A stretch of DNA of 64,000 bases from Pseudomonas frederiksbergensis (GTDB taxonomy: Bacteria > Pseudomonadota > Gammaproteobacteria > Pseudomonadales > Pseudomonadaceae), in NCBI RefSeq assembly GCF_003732275.1, contig NZ_MOBM01000015.1, forward strand, positions 49,862-113,861, in the 5' to 3' direction. Under the pieces are notes generated by a model. That model was given only the letters and a program-made list of their open reading frames with translations, made no database searches and was not told the DNA's origin. Of the stretch, positions 27,911-38,884 are shown piece after piece (the stretch's first letter is position 1; every line of letters starts with the position of its first letter). Made by a program: the position numbers and the translations under genes.

Positions 27911-29653
27911 ATGTTCGACAAAAACAATAAGCTGCGACATAGCGTTTCATTGGCAGCCATGCTGGCACTCAGCGGGTTGAGCGCTGCGGCCTGGGCCGAT
28001 GCCTATGAAGACGCCGCCAAGAAATGGATTGGCAGCGAGTTCAAACCGTCCACCCTGACCGAAGCCCAGCAGCTCGAAGAGCTGAAGTGGTTCATCAAAG
28101 CGTCCGAGCCGTTTCGCGGGATGAACATCAAGGTGGTTTCGGAAACCATTGCCACCCACGAATATGAATCCAAGGTGCTGGCCAAGGCTTTCACCGAGAT
28201 CACCGGGATCAAGCTGACCCACGACTTGCTGCAGGAAGGCGATGTGGTGGAAAAGCTGCAGACCCAGATGCAATCGGACAAGAACATCTATGACGGCTGG
28301 GTCAACGACTCGGACCTGATCGGTACGCACTTTCGCTACGGCAAGACCGAATCGATCACCGACCTGATGGCCAACGAAGGCAAGGCCTACACCTCTCCGA
28401 CGCTGGACATCAAAGACTTTATCGGCATCTCGTTCACCACCGCGCCGGACGGTAAAGTCTATCAACTGCCCGACCAGCAGTTCGCCAACCTCTACTGGTT
28501 CCGCGCCGACTGGTTCGAGCGGGCGGACCTGAAAGCGAAATTCAAAGAAAAATACGGTTATGAACTGGGCGTACCGGTGAACTGGTCGGCCTATGAAGAC
28601 ATCGCCAAATTCTTCAGCGAAGACGTCAAGGAAATCGACGGCAAACGCATCTACGGGCACATGGACTACGGCAAGAAAGACCCGTCCCTCGGCTGGCGCT
28701 TTACCGATGCCTGGTTCTCCATGGCCGGCGCTGGCGACAAGGGCATTCCCAACGGCTTGCCGGTGGACGAGTGGGGCATCCGTGTCGAAGACTGCCATCC
28801 GGTCGGTTCCAGCGTGACCCGCGGCGGCGACACCAACGGCCCGGCGGCGGTCTATGCAACCACCAAGTACGTCGACTGGCTGAAGAAATACGCGCCACCG
28901 GAAGCGGCGGGCATGACCTTCTCCGAGTCTGGCCCGGTGCCGTCCCAAGGCAACATCGCTCAGCAGATCTTCTGGTACACCGCGTTTACCGCCGACATGA
29001 CCAAACCCGGTCTGCCGGTGATGAATGCCGACGGCACGCCGAAATGGCGCATGGCACCCTCGCCGAAAGGTCCGTACTGGGAGGAGGGGATGAAGCTCGG
29101 TTATCAGGACGCCGGTTCCTGGACCTTCCTCAAGTCCACGCCTGAAAAGCAAAAACTCGCGGCCTGGCTGTACGCGCAGTTCGTGACGTCGAAAACCGTA
29201 TCCCTGAAGAAAACCATTGTCGGCCTGACCCCGATCCGCGAATCGGATATCAACTCGCAAGCCATGACCGACCTGGCACCGAAACTTGGTGGTCTGGTGG
29301 AGTTCTATCGCAGCCCGGCCCGCGTGCAGTGGACTCCGACCGGGACCAACGTGCCGGACTATCCTCGTTTGGCGCAACTGTGGTGGAGCCACATCGCGGA
29401 AGCGGCCAGTGGCGAGAAAACGCCACAACAGGCACTGGACGGTCTGGCCAAGGATCAGGATGCGATCATGACCCGTCTGGAGCGCTCCAAGGTACAACCG
29501 ACCTGCGGGCCGAAAATGAATCCGGAGCGGGATGCGCAGTACTGGTTCGATCAGCCGGGTGCGCCGAAAGCGAAACTGGCGAACGAGAAGCCTAAAGGCG
29601 AAACCGTGAGCTATGCCGAGCTGCTGAAATCGTGGGAGGCGGCGCGTAAGTAA
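27911..29653 (+). CDS. Large ABC substrate-binding protein, GlpV-like
   Basis: A 580-residue periplasmic protein, longer than the usual 400-450 residues of sugar-binding proteins but typical for the glycerol-type subgroup. Residues 1-30 are a signal peptide cleaved after AWA. The body is a type 1 extracellular solute-binding fold (LTHDLLQEGDVVEKLQTQM, then YQLPDQQFANLYWFRADWFE). Its position at the end of the operon after a MITE-like element is notable, since binding proteins must be made in excess. A purine-rich aggagg sits ahead of ATG 27911. Substrate specificity for glycerol or another polyol is inferred from operon type only. Confidence 0.9.
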   Translation: MFDKNNKLRHSVSLAAMLALSGLSAAAWADAYEDAAKKWIGSEFKPSTLTEAQQLEELKWFIKASEPFRGMNIKVVSETIATHEYESKVLAKAFTEITGIKLTHDLLQEGDVVEKLQTQMQSDKNIYDGWVNDSDLIGTHFRYGKTESITDLMANEGKAYTSPTLDIKDFIGISFTTAPDGKVYQLPDQQFANLYWFRADWFERADLKAKFKEKYGYELGVPVNWSAYEDIAKFFSEDVKEIDGKRIYGHMDYGKKDPSLGWRFTDAWFSMAGAGDKGIPNGLPVDEWGIRVEDCHPVGSSVTRGGDTNGPAAVYATTKYVDWLKKYAPPEAAGMTFSESGPVPSQGNIAQQIFWYTAFTADMTKPGLPVMNADGTPKWRMAPSPKGPYWEEGMKLGYQDAGSWTFLKSTPEKQKLAAWLYAQFVTSKTVSLKKTIVGLTPIRESDINSQAMTDLAPKLGGLVEFYRSPARVQWTPTGTNVPDYPRLAQLWWSHIAEAASGEKTPQQALDGLAKDQDAIMTRLERSKVQPTCGPKMNPERDAQYWFDQPGAPKAKLANEKPKGETVSYAELLKSWEAARK

Positions 29654-29673
29654 ACAGCTGGACTATGAAACGC

Positions 29674-29701
29674 AAACGGCACCGTAAGGTGCCGTTTTTG
29701 T
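29674..29701 (+). terminator. Rho-independent terminator after the ABC operon
   Basis: The stem aaacggcacc / ggtgccgttt with loop gtaa, followed by further T residues, lies 21 bases after the binding-protein stop. Confidence 0.87.
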
Positions 29702-29716
29702 TTGTGCCTGTTCCAC

Positions 29717-29808
29717 CGCCATCGCGAGCAGGCTCGCTCCCACAATTGAACTGCATTCTTTCTGACAGAACGTGACCCCCTGTGGGAGCGAGCCTGCTCG
29801 CGATGGCG
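29717..29808. repeat. REP pair, gggagcgagcctgctcgcgat family
   Basis: Inverted arms cgccatcgcgagcaggctcg and its complement surround a spacer of about 40 bases, between the ABC operon terminator and the convergent antitoxin gene. Confidence 0.88.
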
Positions 29809-29831
29809 TCATTGAAAACGCCGCAAACACT

Positions 29832-30146
29832 TCAGGTCAGCGCCGCCAGTTGTTGAACCGTCTCCGGAAAGCGCTCAACCAGTCGGATCAGTGTTGTCGC
29901 CTGAGCATTAGGTTTCGCCCGTCCTTGCTCCCAGTTCTCCAGCGTCCGGGTGTTGGTGCGCAAGTACATCGCAAACACCGGTCGGGAGAGATTCAGTTGC
30001 TGGCGGATGCCAACCACTTCCTCTGCCGTAATCGGAGCCAGTTTGGCCAGTTTTACTTTGTGCGTGCGTAGAGTGACCTTACCCTGGCGCTCATCGGCCA
30101 AGGCTTCAAACCCCTCTACCAGCTCGGAAAAAATGTCACGTTTCAT
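29832..30146 (-). CDS. HigA/NadS-like helix-turn-helix antitoxin
   Basis: A 104-residue XRE-type DNA-binding protein. The N-terminal 40 residues presumably bind the toxin. Residues about 45-95 carry the helix-turn-helix (VVGIRQQLNLSRPVFAMYLR and TRTLENWEQGRAKPN). This layout is that of HigA2/NadS antitoxins. It follows the toxin gene with an 11-bp overlap. Toxin-before-antitoxin order is characteristic of higBA systems, where the antitoxin also represses the pair. Confidence 0.88.
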   Translation of the reverse strand: MKRDIFSELVEGFEALADERQGKVTLRTHKVKLAKLAPITAEEVVGIRQQLNLSRPVFAMYLRTNTRTLENWEQGRAKPNAQATTLIRLVERFPETVQQLAALT

Positions 30147-30486
30147 CGCTCGTTCTCGCTTTGATTTCTCGATAAAGCATTTCTTTAAGCAGTTTTTTCT
30201 GTTGTGGCGTCAGATCGTCCTGTTCGTTTTTGCCATACAGGGTAAAGAGCCAGAATTGGTCGAAGCCGGACCACCAGTAATAGATCACCCTCAGTCCACC
30301 GCGCTTGCCCTTGTTTCGCCGCTCATCCACCACTCGAATTTTGCGCAGACCTCCGGTGCCTTCGACGACATCTCCCGCTTCCGGGTTTTGCAGCAGTTCC
30401 TGCTGGAGCCGATGAAACAGATCATCATCCAGGTAGTCACTTCGATGCTTTTGAAATACGGGTAATTCGATAAAAAGAGCGTCCAT
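30136..30486 (-). CDS. RelE/HigB-type toxin
   Basis: A 116-residue RelE-superfamily protein, probably a ribosome-dependent mRNA nuclease. Typical segments are GDVVEGTGGLRKIRVVDERR, GKRGGLRVIYYWW and FWLFTLYGKNEQDDLTPQQ, with the conserved basic and aromatic residues. ATG 30486 gives the usual N-terminus MDALFIELPVF; the frame is open further upstream but without family resemblance. It is the upstream partner of the HTH antitoxin. Exact activity is inferred from the family. Confidence 0.87.
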   Translation of the reverse strand: MDALFIELPVFQKHRSDYLDDDLFHRLQQELLQNPEAGDVVEGTGGLRKIRVVDERRNKGKRGGLRVIYYWWSGFDQFWLFTLYGKNEQDDLTPQQKKLLKEMLYREIKARTSDET

Positions 30487-30669
30487 GTTCTGTACGTTAC
30501 CTGCGTATATTTCTATCACAAGAATCGAATAGGTCAAGGCTTCTGTTCCTGCCCAATTCGGTCAAGTCATTACGTTAAAGTCGAAGGCAGGATCGGGATG
30601 TAGGACGCGGCTGATTCACCCGCGAGGCGATTCTGGATATCGGGGAGGAGAGGGGGAGAGGCGGACCGG

Positions 30670-31047
30670 TTAAACCAAAATTGCTAAATCTGTGTACCTG
30701 GCCACCAATGGGTCCGCGGTGAGCAGTTTCATTGGCTCTGTCATGGCCGTTGCAACAATGAGCCGATCGAATGGGTCACGGTGGTGATGTTCGAGGTCTT
30801 TCACTGCTATGGCGTGTTCTGAGGTCACTGGTAGTTCGATGAAACCGCTTTCGAGGCTGTACTGCCGGATTTCCTCCAGGTCAACGTCTAGCTTTCCTAG
30901 TCCAACCTTGATCGCCATCTCCCAGAATGTCGCTGCACTGATGTAAATATCGGCAGCATTCTCAATTAACTTTCTGGCTTTGCCAGATAGTTTGGGGTCA
31001 TCACTGAGCGTCCAAAGCAAGATATGTGTGTCGAGCAAAACCCTCAT
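30670..31047 (-). CDS. VapC-type PIN-domain toxin
   Basis: A 125-residue PIN-domain ribonuclease. The acidic metal-binding residues are visible at D6 (LLDTHILLW), E43 (SAATFWEMAIK) and D92/D96 (HHRDPFDRLIVATA), with a further Asp in LLTADP. The short form with LLDTHILLW and a Phd-like partner is a common subgroup. It is translationally coupled to the antitoxin gene by a four-base overlap (31044-31047). Confidence 0.9.
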   Translation of the reverse strand: MRVLLDTHILLWTLSDDPKLSGKARKLIENAADIYISAATFWEMAIKVGLGKLDVDLEEIRQYSLESGFIELPVTSEHAIAVKDLEHHHRDPFDRLIVATAMTEPMKLLTADPLVARYTDLAILV

Positions 31048-31283
31048 TCGTGAGTTCCCTCAAAAGCATCCAGCATTTCGTCGGGAAGCGGCGCGTCAAA
31101 GTCGTCAGCGAGAACCAGTTTGCCTTTCATTGCGCCGATACGACGTCCGCAGGGCTTGCCCACGGGGACTAATCGGGCAAGGGCTCGCCCATGTTTGGCA
31201 ATAGTGATGATCTGCCCGGCTGCCGCGTCATCGACGAGCTTGGACAAATTGTTTTTTGCTTCGGCTAACGGAACGATGATCAT
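31044..31283 (-). CDS. Phd/YefM-family antitoxin
   Basis: A 79-residue antitoxin. The N-terminal half is the Phd/YefM DNA-binding fold (VPLAEAKNNLSKLVDDAA, then ITIAKHGRALARLVP). The C-terminal tail (GKLVLADDFDAPLPDEMLDAF) is the toxin-wrapping segment, whose LADDFDAPL wording is typical. The start ATG at 31283 follows a strong gcaggaggac sequence. An upstream extension of the frame to 31427 lacks resemblance. Confidence 0.9.
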   Translation of the reverse strand: MIIVPLAEAKNNLSKLVDDAAAGQIITIAKHGRALARLVPVGKPCGRRIGAMKGKLVLADDFDAPLPDEMLDAFEGTHE

Positions 31284-31601
31284 AAGTCCTCCTGCATATT
31301 CTGGACAAATATAGCCAAAATATTTGGAGGCGGCAAAGGCGAGAGGACGATAGGTCAAACTGTTATGTGTCGAGTGAGCGGTGAATTCAAAACCATTTTC
31401 CGACCTCGAAAGAATTTCTAGCTTCATTGGATGCTCCTGATTAGCTCTTCACCCACCTTAGCGCTCAGTAGCAGCTGCCGGATGTCAGCCAATGCTGATG
31501 TCTTCGCAGTCCCTTTCCGAGAAAGGGGAGAGCAATCCCCAAACGCAAAAACGGCACCCGAAGGTGCCGTTTTTGTTTGTTACCGAGTATCGCTTAAGCG
31601 C
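31284..31601. other. Intergenic region between Phd antitoxin and nuoN
   Basis: About 318 bp holding the promoter of the toxin-antitoxin pair near its left end and the nuo operon terminator at 31546-31575. Nothing else is evident. Confidence 0.6.
31546..31575 (-). terminator. Terminator of the nuo operon
   Basis: On the minus strand the stem acggcacc / ggtgccgt with a TTCG tetraloop is followed by TTTTTG, 27 bases after the nuoN stop. The stem has T/A runs on both sides, so it may work in both directions. The stem sequence matches that of the terminator at 29674. Confidence 0.87.
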
Positions 31602-33065
31602 TCAACCCGCCAACCCCGACTGCTGAACCAGGTTCAGCAGCGGCTGTGGATACAGGCCGAGGAAGAACGCCAGTACAGCAATCGCCAGCAGCATCACGCC
31701 GCCTGCACGTTGTTCCCAGTGCAGCTGGGCATCGTGGCGACGCAGGTTCGGTTCCATCAAGTACAGGGTGACCATCACACGCAGGTAGTAGAAGACGCCG
31801 ATGGCGCTGCCCAGTACCAGGGAGCCGACCAACCACCATTGGTGTGATTCGACACCGGTAGCGATGATGTAGAACTTGCCGATGAAGCCCGCGGTCAGCG
31901 GGATACCGGCCAGGGACAGCATCATCACGGTCAGGACGGCGGTCAGGTACGGACGGCGCCAGAACAGGCCGCGGTATTCGTACAGGGCATCCGCGTCACG
32001 GCCGTTGTACGGCGAGGACATCAGGGTGATCACGCCGAACGCGCCGAGGCTGGTGATCACGTAGGTGACCAGGTACACGCCGATGGCTTCCACGGCCAGG
32101 CCTTTGCTCGCCACCAGGGCGATCAGCAGGTAGCCGAAGTGGGCGATGGACGAGTAACCCAGCAGACGCTTGAGGTTGCTCTGGGTCAGTGCCAGCAGGT
32201 TACCGAACAGGATCGACGCGATGGCGATGATGGTCAGTACGTCGCTCAGCACACCGCTGCTCGCTGCTGGCGAGATCTGGAACAAACGCACCATCACCGC
32301 GAACACAGCGACTTTCGACGCGGTGGCCAGGAACGCTGCCACCGGTGCCGGAGCACCTTCGTAAACGTCCGGGGTCCAGAGGTGGAACGGTACCAGCGAC
32401 AACTTGAACGCCAGGCCGATCAGCATCATGCCCAGGCCCAGTTGAGCCAGAGAGCTTGGCAGACCGGTGGCCGCCAGGGCCTGACCGATGCCGTTGAAGC
32501 TCAGGCTGCCAGCGTCGGCGTAGAGCAGGGCCATACCGAACAACAGGAACGCGGAACCGGCGGCCGACAGCACCATGTACTTGATACCGGCTTCCAGCGA
32601 GCGCTTGTTGAAGAAGGCGTAAGCCACCAGACCGTAAACCGGTACCGAGAGCAGTTCCAGACCGACGAACAACCCGGCCAGGTGCTGCGCGCTGACCAGT
32701 ACCAGGCCACCGGCGGCGGCCATCAGGATCAGCAGGTAAAGTTCTTCACGGTTGCCCGGGTAACCCGAACCGCCATCGCCCAGGTAGGCGTGGGCGAGAG
32801 TCACACAAGCGAGGGTGGCGACCAGGATCAGTGCCATGTACAAGCAAGCGAAGGTGTCGATCTGCAGCAGTGGAGTCACGGCCAGCGGCGCGACTTTCAG
32901 GGCTGGCAGGATCGACAGCAGAGCCAGGTTCAGACCTGCCACCGACAGCAGGAAGGTCTGTGAGTGGTTGCGGCGCCATGCGATCGCCAGCATCACCACG
33001 ATGATCGTGGCGCTGGTGATCAACAACGGCGCAAGCGCGATAAAGTGTTGAGTCGTGAATTCCAT
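31602..33065 (-). CDS. nuoN: NADH-quinone oxidoreductase subunit N
   Basis: A 487-residue polytopic proton-pumping subunit of complex I, homologous to Mrp antiporters, with about 14 helices. ATG 33065 ([16 protein letters not shown]) was chosen because it gives the usual length of about 485-490; the frame is open further upstream. It contains the conserved antiporter segment [45 protein letters not shown] and [14 protein letters not shown]. It is the last gene of the nuoA-N operon. Confidence 0.96.
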   Translation of the reverse strand: MEFTTQHFIALAPLLITSATIIVVMLAIAWRRNHSQTFLLSVAGLNLALLSILPALKVAPLAVTPLLQIDTFACLYMALILVATLACVTLAHAYLGDGGSGYPGNREELYLLILMAAAGGLVLVSAQHLAGLFVGLELLSVPVYGLVAYAFFNKRSLEAGIKYMVLSAAGSAFLLFGMALLYADAGSLSFNGIGQALAATGLPSSLAQLGLGMMLIGLAFKLSLVPFHLWTPDVYEGAPAPVAAFLATASKVAVFAVMVRLFQISPAASSGVLSDVLTIIAIASILFGNLLALTQSNLKRLLGYSSIAHFGYLLIALVASKGLAVEAIGVYLVTYVITSLGAFGVITLMSSPYNGRDADALYEYRGLFWRRPYLTAVLTVMMLSLAGIPLTAGFIGKFYIIATGVESHQWWLVGSLVLGSAIGVFYYLRVMVTLYLMEPNLRRHDAQLHWEQRAGGVMLLAIAVLAFFLGLYPQPLLNLVQQSGLAG

Positions 33066-33072
33066 AGCGCTC

Positions 33073-34605
33073 TTACCGGGCCGAAGCGAGTTGAGTGAAG
33101 GCGGTGCCGAGCCACTGCTGCACGCCATGCATCGTCGCGGCAGAGGTATCGAGGAACGGCTGCGGGTACACGCCGATGTAGATCAGCAGCGCCGCAAGTC
33201 CAACCACCATGATCAGTTCGCGACCGTCCATGCCATGCAACACCGCGTCCGATTTCGACGGGCCGAAGTAGGCACGGTGGATCATGATCAGCGAGTAGAC
33301 CGAACCGAACACCAGGCCGGACGTCGCGATCACAGTGATCCATGGGGCGCTGGCGAAGGTACCGATCAGGATCAGGAACTCACCGACAAAGTTACCGGTC
33401 GCCGGCAAGCCCAGCGACGCGGCGGCGAAGAACAGGCTCAAAGCCGGCAGGTAGGCAATCTTCGACCACAGGCCACCCATCTCACGCATATCGCGGGTGT
33501 GGGTACGCTCGTACAGCTGACCGGAGAGGATAAAGAGTGCCGCGGCCGACAGACCGTGCGCCAGCATCTGCATCACTGCGCCCTGCAGCGCCAGTTGGCT
33601 GCCAGAGTAGATGCCGATCAGCACGAAGCCCATGTGGGAAACGGACGAGAAGGCGATCAGACGCTTGATGTCGGTTTGCGCGAAGGCCAGGAACGCACCG
33701 TAGAAGATCCCGATCAGACCCAGGGTCATGGCGAACGGCGCGAACTCGGCCGAGGCATTCGGGAACAGCGGCAGGGCGAAACGCAGCAGGCCATACGCAG
33801 CAGTCTTCAACAAGATACCGGCCAGGTCCACGGAACCCGCGGTCGGCGCCTGGGCGTGAGCGTCAGGCAACCAGGAGTGGAACGGCACCACTGGCAGCTT
33901 GACCGCGAAGGCGATGAAGAAGCCGAGCATCAGAATGTACTCGGTGGTCATCGACATCTTGGTCTTCAACAGATCGGCGTAGTTGAAGGTAATCACGCCG
34001 GTGTCGTTGAAGTTGACCAGTACCAGACCCAGGATCGCCACCAACATGATCAGGCCGGAAGCCTGAGTGAAGATGAAGAACTTGGTCGCCGCGTAGATCC
34101 GGGTTTTCTTGCCGTCCGAAGAACTGTGACCCCAGAGCGCGATGAGGAAGTACATCGGCACCAGCATCATTTCCCAGAAGAAGAAGAACATGAACAGGTC
34201 GAGGGCGAGGAACACACCGACGACACCGCCCAGGATCCACATCAGGTTCAGGTGGAAGAAGCCCACGTGACGCTGGATCTCTTTCCACGAGCAGAGTACC
34301 GAGAGGACACCCAGCAGGCCGGTCAGCAGGATCATCAACAGCGACAGGCCGTCGAGGGCCAGATGCACGTTGATGCCGAAACGCTGGATCCAGACGTGTT
34401 TGAACTCAATCACCCAGGTCGGATCGGCGCCAGGCGCCGGAGCAAATGAATAGTCACCGTTGGCCCACAGCCAGAGGCCGAGGGAGAGCAGCAGGGACAT
34501 GGTGATCAGCGCAATCCAGCGGGGGAGGGTAGCGCCGAAGCGCTCACCCATCCAGCACAGCAGGCCGCCGATGAAGGGGATCAGGATTAGCCAAGGCAGA
34601 ATCAT
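33073..34605 (-). CDS. nuoM: NADH-quinone oxidoreductase subunit M
   Basis: A 510-residue antiporter-like membrane subunit. The key proton-channel lysine and glutamate lie in the [17 protein letters not shown] segment and in [44 protein letters not shown] is also conserved. Length is typical. It lies between nuoL (39 bp upstream) and nuoN (7 bp downstream). Confidence 0.97.
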   Translation of the reverse strand: MILPWLILIPFIGGLLCWMGERFGATLPRWIALITMSLLLSLGLWLWANGDYSFAPAPGADPTWVIEFKHVWIQRFGINVHLALDGLSLLMILLTGLLGVLSVLCSWKEIQRHVGFFHLNLMWILGGVVGVFLALDLFMFFFFWEMMLVPMYFLIALWGHSSSDGKKTRIYAATKFFIFTQASGLIMLVAILGLVLVNFNDTGVITFNYADLLKTKMSMTTEYILMLGFFIAFAVKLPVVPFHSWLPDAHAQAPTAGSVDLAGILLKTAAYGLLRFALPLFPNASAEFAPFAMTLGLIGIFYGAFLAFAQTDIKRLIAFSSVSHMGFVLIGIYSGSQLALQGAVMQMLAHGLSAAALFILSGQLYERTHTRDMREMGGLWSKIAYLPALSLFFAAASLGLPATGNFVGEFLILIGTFASAPWITVIATSGLVFGSVYSLIMIHRAYFGPSKSDAVLHGMDGRELIMVVGLAALLIYIGVYPQPFLDTSAATMHGVQQWLGTAFTQLASAR

Positions 34606-34644
34606 GACGGGCTCGTTTCCTTTCGCAAGTTCGCAAGGTTCATA

Positions 34645-36498
34645 TCAGACCGCTACCAGCACGACGGCGCCGATTACCAGCACGGCACCAGCAGCCATCG
34701 AGGCGGCATACCAACGCAATTGACCGGTCTCGGTGCGGCTCAGGGCGGTGTGACCGCCTTTGGCCATACGCGGGATCAGACCGATAGTCTGGTCGAGCGG
34801 GTCTTTGCGCAGTACATGGCTGATCGCAAGGTAAGGCTTGACGAACAGTTTGTCGTAGATCCAGTCGAAGCCCCAGGCAGCGAACCACCAGGCCGAAAGG
34901 AAGCGGCCGACGCCGCTGTTGGCGACGGCGGTGACGAAGCGACGCTTGCCGAGGAACAGCAGCGCGGCCAGCAGGATACCGGCCAGGGCAATGGCGCCCG
35001 AGGCGATTTCCAGACTGTGCTTGGCTTCGCCGCCGGCATGGCCGACGCTTTGGGGCAGTACACCGTGCAGCGGCGGAACGATCATCGCGCCGACGAACGT
35101 CGACAGTACGATCAGCACCGACAGTGGCAGCCAGTGAGAGATACCGTGACCGGCATGCGCTTCGGTCTTCGCTTCACCGTGGAACGCGATGAAGATCAGG
35201 CGGAAGGTGTACAGCGACGTCATGAAGGCACCGACCAGACCTGCATAAAGCAGACCCTGGTTACCGCTGGCGAACGCTTCCCAGAGGATTTCATCCTTGG
35301 AGTAGAAGCCCGCGGTTACCAGAGGCAAGGCCGCCAGGGCCGCGCCGCCGACGATGAAGCTGGCGTAGGCCAGTGGCAGTTTCTTCCACAGGCCGCCCAT
35401 CTTGAAGATGTTCTGCTCGTGGTGGCAGGCAACGATCACCGCACCGGATGCAAGGAACAACAGCGCCTTGAAGAACGCGTGAGTCATCAGGTGGAAAATC
35501 GCGCCGTCCCACGCACCTACGCCCAGGGCCAGGAACATGTAGCCGATCTGGCTCATGGTCGAGTAGGCGAGGATACGTTTGATGTCGGTCTGAACCAGTG
35601 CGGCAAAACCTGCCAGCACCAGCGTCACGCCACCGACAACACCCACCAGGTGCAGGATATCCGGCGCCAGGGCGAACAGACCGTGGGTACGGGCGATCAG
35701 GTAGACACCGGCGGTCACCATGGTCGCGGCGTGGATCAGTGCCGAAACCGGAGTCGGGCCGGCCATCGCATCCGCCAGCCAGGTTTGCAGCGGCAGTTGC
35801 GCGGATTTACCGACAGCGCCGCCCAGCAGCATCAGGGTCGCCAGAACGATCCAGAAGTCACCGGCCTTGAAGTGCTCAGGCGCCTTGACCAGCAGTTCCT
35901 GGATGTTCAGCGTGCCCAGCTGTTGGAACAGGATGAACAGGCCGATGGCCATGAACACGTCGCCGACGCGGGTCACGATGAAGGCTTTGAGTGCCGCGTT
36001 ACCGTTGTTGCGGTTGCTGTAGTAGAAACCGATCAACAGGTACGAGCACAGGCCCACGCCTTCCCAGCCGAAGTACACGAACAGCAGGTTATCGGCCAGG
36101 ACCAGGAACAGCATGCTGGCGATAAACAGGTTGGTGTAGGCGAAGAAGCGCGAGTAACCGGCTTCACCGCGCATGTACCAGGACGCGAACAGGTGGATCA
36201 GGAAGCCCACGCCGACCACCACACCGAGCATGGTCAGTGACAGACCATCCAGGTACAGCGCGAAGTTAGGCGTGAAGCCTTCTACCGCCATCCACTGCCA
36301 CAACACGTGGGTGTAGTGACCGCCTTCAGGTGGCGCAACGTTGAACTGCCAGATGATGTAAGCAGTGACGATTGCCGACAGGCCAATGGAGCCGACGCCG
36401 ATCAGCGCCGAAAGGTTTTCCGACCAGCGACCGCGTGAGAACGCCAGCAGCAGGAAACCTATGAGAGGGAATACGAAAGTCAGATAGAGAAGGTTCAT
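34645..36498 (-). CDS. nuoL: NADH-quinone oxidoreductase subunit L
   Basis: A 617-residue antiporter-like subunit at the far end of the membrane arm. Besides the conserved proton-channel core ([29 protein letters not shown]) it has the C-terminal extension that forms the long lateral helix and a final transmembrane anchor. [20 protein letters not shown] is also present. It overlaps nuoK by four bases (36495-36498). Confidence 0.97.
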   Translation of the reverse strand: MNLLYLTFVFPLIGFLLLAFSRGRWSENLSALIGVGSIGLSAIVTAYIIWQFNVAPPEGGHYTHVLWQWMAVEGFTPNFALYLDGLSLTMLGVVVGVGFLIHLFASWYMRGEAGYSRFFAYTNLFIASMLFLVLADNLLFVYFGWEGVGLCSYLLIGFYYSNRNNGNAALKAFIVTRVGDVFMAIGLFILFQQLGTLNIQELLVKAPEHFKAGDFWIVLATLMLLGGAVGKSAQLPLQTWLADAMAGPTPVSALIHAATMVTAGVYLIARTHGLFALAPDILHLVGVVGGVTLVLAGFAALVQTDIKRILAYSTMSQIGYMFLALGVGAWDGAIFHLMTHAFFKALLFLASGAVIVACHHEQNIFKMGGLWKKLPLAYASFIVGGAALAALPLVTAGFYSKDEILWEAFASGNQGLLYAGLVGAFMTSLYTFRLIFIAFHGEAKTEAHAGHGISHWLPLSVLIVLSTFVGAMIVPPLHGVLPQSVGHAGGEAKHSLEIASGAIALAGILLAALLFLGKRRFVTAVANSGVGRFLSAWWFAAWGFDWIYDKLFVKPYLAISHVLRKDPLDQTIGLIPRMAKGGHTALSRTETGQLRWYAASMAAGAVLVIGAVVLVAV

Positions 36499-36803
36499 CC
36501 GCGCATCTCGCTGGCAGCGTCGATATCGAGAGTGTGGAAGCGGCGATACAGCTGCAACAGAATCGCCAGGCCAATACTGGCCTCGGCGGCTGCCAGGCTG
36601 ATCACCAGGATGAACATGATCTGTCCATCCGGCTGCGCCCAGCGGCTACCGGCAACGATGAACGCCAACGCGGAGGCATTCATCATGACCTCCAGGCTCA
36701 TCAGCACGAAAAGAATGTTGCGCCGGACCATCAGGCCGACCAGACCGAGGCAGAACAGGATGCCGGCAACCGCCAGACCATGCTCCATAGGGATAGCAGG
36801 CAT
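36495..36803 (-). CDS. nuoK: NADH-quinone oxidoreductase subunit K
   Basis: A 102-residue, three-helix membrane subunit. The conserved glutamates of helices 2 and 3 lie in [17 protein letters not shown] and [16 protein letters not shown] 36803 was selected because an AAGGAG sequence lies 8 bases upstream. A second ATG at 36809, two codons earlier, overlaps the nuoJ stop but is only 2 bases from that sequence. Confidence 0.95.
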   Translation of the reverse strand: MPAIPMEHGLAVAGILFCLGLVGLMVRRNILFVLMSLEVMMNASALAFIVAGSRWAQPDGQIMFILVISLAAAEASIGLAILLQLYRRFHTLDIDAASEMRG

Positions 36804-36805
36804 CG

Positions 36806-37309
36806 TCATTGCTCCTTGGCTTCGTTGCGGCCCAAGTGGAACGCCGTGACGGCTGCGGCGAGCAGCAGCATCGAGGCGAGTTCGACCACCAGCAGATAAG
36901 GACCGAACAGGCTGATGCCCACGGCCTTGGCGTCTACGGTGGTGTGGCCGATGGCCTGGCCACTCTGATGGGCGAACAGCACGTACAGCAGTTCAGCCAG
37001 CAGCAGGGCGCCGAGTGCGACCGGGCCCAGCCAGATACCGGGCTTGAGCCAGACGCGCTCTTGCTGAACCGAGGCCGGGCCCAGGTTCAGCATCATCACC
37101 ACGAACACGAACAGCACCATGATGGCGCCAGCGTAGGCGATCACTTCCAGTACACCGGCAAACGGTGCGCCGAGGGCGAAGAACGTCATGGCCACGGCGA
37201 TCAGCGAAATGATCAGGTAGAGCAGGGCGTGCACGGGGTTGGTGTTGGTGATCACGCGAAGCGTGGACACAACAGCGATACCCGATGCGAAATAGAAAGC
37301 GAATTCCAT
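36806..37309 (-). CDS. nuoJ: NADH-quinone oxidoreductase subunit J
   Basis: A 167-residue, five-helix membrane subunit. It includes the conserved third-helix segment [26 protein letters not shown], which contains the pi-bulge associated with gating between the arms. Length is typical for Pseudomonas (E. coli 184). It lies between nuoI, 9 bp upstream, and nuoK. Confidence 0.96.
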   Translation of the reverse strand: MEFAFYFASGIAVVSTLRVITNTNPVHALLYLIISLIAVAMTFFALGAPFAGVLEVIAYAGAIMVLFVFVVMMLNLGPASVQQERVWLKPGIWLGPVALGALLLAELLYVLFAHQSGQAIGHTTVDAKAVGISLFGPYLLVVELASMLLLAAAVTAFHLGRNEAKEQ

Positions 37310-37318
37310 CTTTCTTCC

Positions 37319-37864
37319 TTAAGGCAGCAAGCTCTTCACGTTGATCGGCTGGGCTTCATTCTGCGCGGAGCCTTTTGGCTTACCGGCAATCGCCATACCT
37401 GCAACACGATAGAAGTTGTAATCAGGGTTTTTGCCGGGGCCGGAGATCAACAGATCTTCTTTCTCGTACACCAGGTCCTGACGTTTGAACTCGGCCATCT
37501 CGAAATCCGGTGTCAGCTGGATCGCGGTGGTCGGGCAGGCTTCCTCGCAGAGGCCGCAGAAAATGCAGCGCGAGAAGTTGATACGGAAAAACTCCGGGTA
37601 CCAGCGACCGTCGTCGGTTTCAGCTTTCTGCAGCGAGATGCAACCCACCGGGCACGCCACGGCGCACAGGTTGCAGGCTACACAACGTTCTTCGCCGTCG
37701 GGGTCGCGGGTCAGCACGATACGTCCACGGAAGCGCGGCGGCAGGTACACGGCTTCTTCCGGGTACTGCAGCGTGTCGCGCTTGCGGAAGGCGTGGCCGA
37801 AGATCATCACCAGGCTGCGAAGCTGGGTGAAGAAGCCATGCACGATGTCAAAAATGTACTTCAT
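37319..37864 (-). CDS. nuoI: NADH-quinone oxidoreductase subunit I
   Basis: A 181-residue ferredoxin-like subunit carrying clusters N6a and N6b. The two CxxCxxCxxxCP motifs are [15 protein letters not shown] near residue 60 and [15 protein letters not shown] near residue 99. It passes electrons from NuoG towards NuoB. The N-terminal amphipathic helix attaches it to the membrane. Confidence 0.97.
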   Translation of the reverse strand: MKYIFDIVHGFFTQLRSLVMIFGHAFRKRDTLQYPEEAVYLPPRFRGRIVLTRDPDGEERCVACNLCAVACPVGCISLQKAETDDGRWYPEFFRINFSRCIFCGLCEEACPTTAIQLTPDFEMAEFKRQDLVYEKEDLLISGPGKNPDYNFYRVAGMAIAGKPKGSAQNEAQPINVKSLLP

Positions 37865-37876
37865 GATTCTCTATCC

Positions 37877-38884
37877 TCACTGAGCCGCGACGGCGGGCGT
37901 GTTGAGCAACACGACCGCAGCGGTCACCAGCATGTTGACGAGGGTCAGCGGCAGGCAGAACTTCCAGCTGAAATCCATCACTTGGTCATACCGTGGGCGC
38001 GGAATCGAGGCGCGCAGCAGGATGAAGAACATGATGAAGAACGCGGTTTTCAGTGCGAACCAGATGAACGGGATCTGCGGCAGAATGCCGAACGGACCGT
38101 GCCAGCCACCGAAGAACAACGTCACCAGCAGCGCCGAAATCAGCACGATGCCGATGTATTCACCGACGAAGAACATGCCCCATTTCATGCCGGCGTATTC
38201 AATGTGGTAACCGTCGGCCAGTTCCTGTTCCGCTTCCGGTTGGTCGAACGGGTGACGGTGAGTCACGGCGACGCCAGCGATGAAGAAGGTCAGGAAACCG
38301 AAGATTTGCGGAATGACAAACCACAGGTTCTGCGCCTGGTATTCAACGATGTCGCGCATGTTGAACGAGCCGACCTGGATCACGATGCCCATCAGCGACA
38401 GGCCCATGAACACTTCGTACGACACGGTTTGTGCCGAGGCCCGCAAGCTGCCCAACAGGGCGAACTTGTTGTTACTCGACCAGCCGGCGAACAGCACCGC
38501 GTAGACCGACAGACCCGCCATGGCGAAGAAGAACAGAATGCCGATGTTGATATCCGCCACGCCCCAGGTCGGGGTGATCGGGATGATCGCGAAGGCAATC
38601 AGCAGGGCGCTCATGGCCACGACCGGTGCCAAGGTGAAGATCACTTTGTCGGCGAACGGCGGGGTCCAGTCTTCCTTGAAGAACATCTTGATCATGTCGG
38701 CCGCAATCTGGAACGCGCCGAACGGGCCGACGCGGTTCGGACCGTAACGGTCCTGCCAGAGGGCGAGCAGACGACGCTCGACCCAGCTCAGCAGCGCGCC
38801 GCACACCACCACGGCGAGCAGAATCACGATGGCCTTGAGGACCGCGATGATTACGTCGATCACTTCAGGAGTGAACAAGGTCAT
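37877..38884 (-). CDS. nuoH: NADH-quinone oxidoreductase subunit H
   Basis: A 335-residue membrane subunit that forms the quinone-access cavity, with eight or nine helices. The conserved cytoplasmic loop [20 protein letters not shown] is near residue 30. [22 protein letters not shown] near residue 205 holds the conserved acidic residues at the Q chamber. It overlaps the nuoG stop by four bases (38881-38884). Confidence 0.97.
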   Translation of the reverse strand: MTLFTPEVIDVIIAVLKAIVILLAVVVCGALLSWVERRLLALWQDRYGPNRVGPFGAFQIAADMIKMFFKEDWTPPFADKVIFTLAPVVAMSALLIAFAIIPITPTWGVADINIGILFFFAMAGLSVYAVLFAGWSSNNKFALLGSLRASAQTVSYEVFMGLSLMGIVIQVGSFNMRDIVEYQAQNLWFVIPQIFGFLTFFIAGVAVTHRHPFDQPEAEQELADGYHIEYAGMKWGMFFVGEYIGIVLISALLVTLFFGGWHGPFGILPQIPFIWFALKTAFFIMFFILLRASIPRPRYDQVMDFSWKFCLPLTLVNMLVTAAVVLLNTPAVAAQ

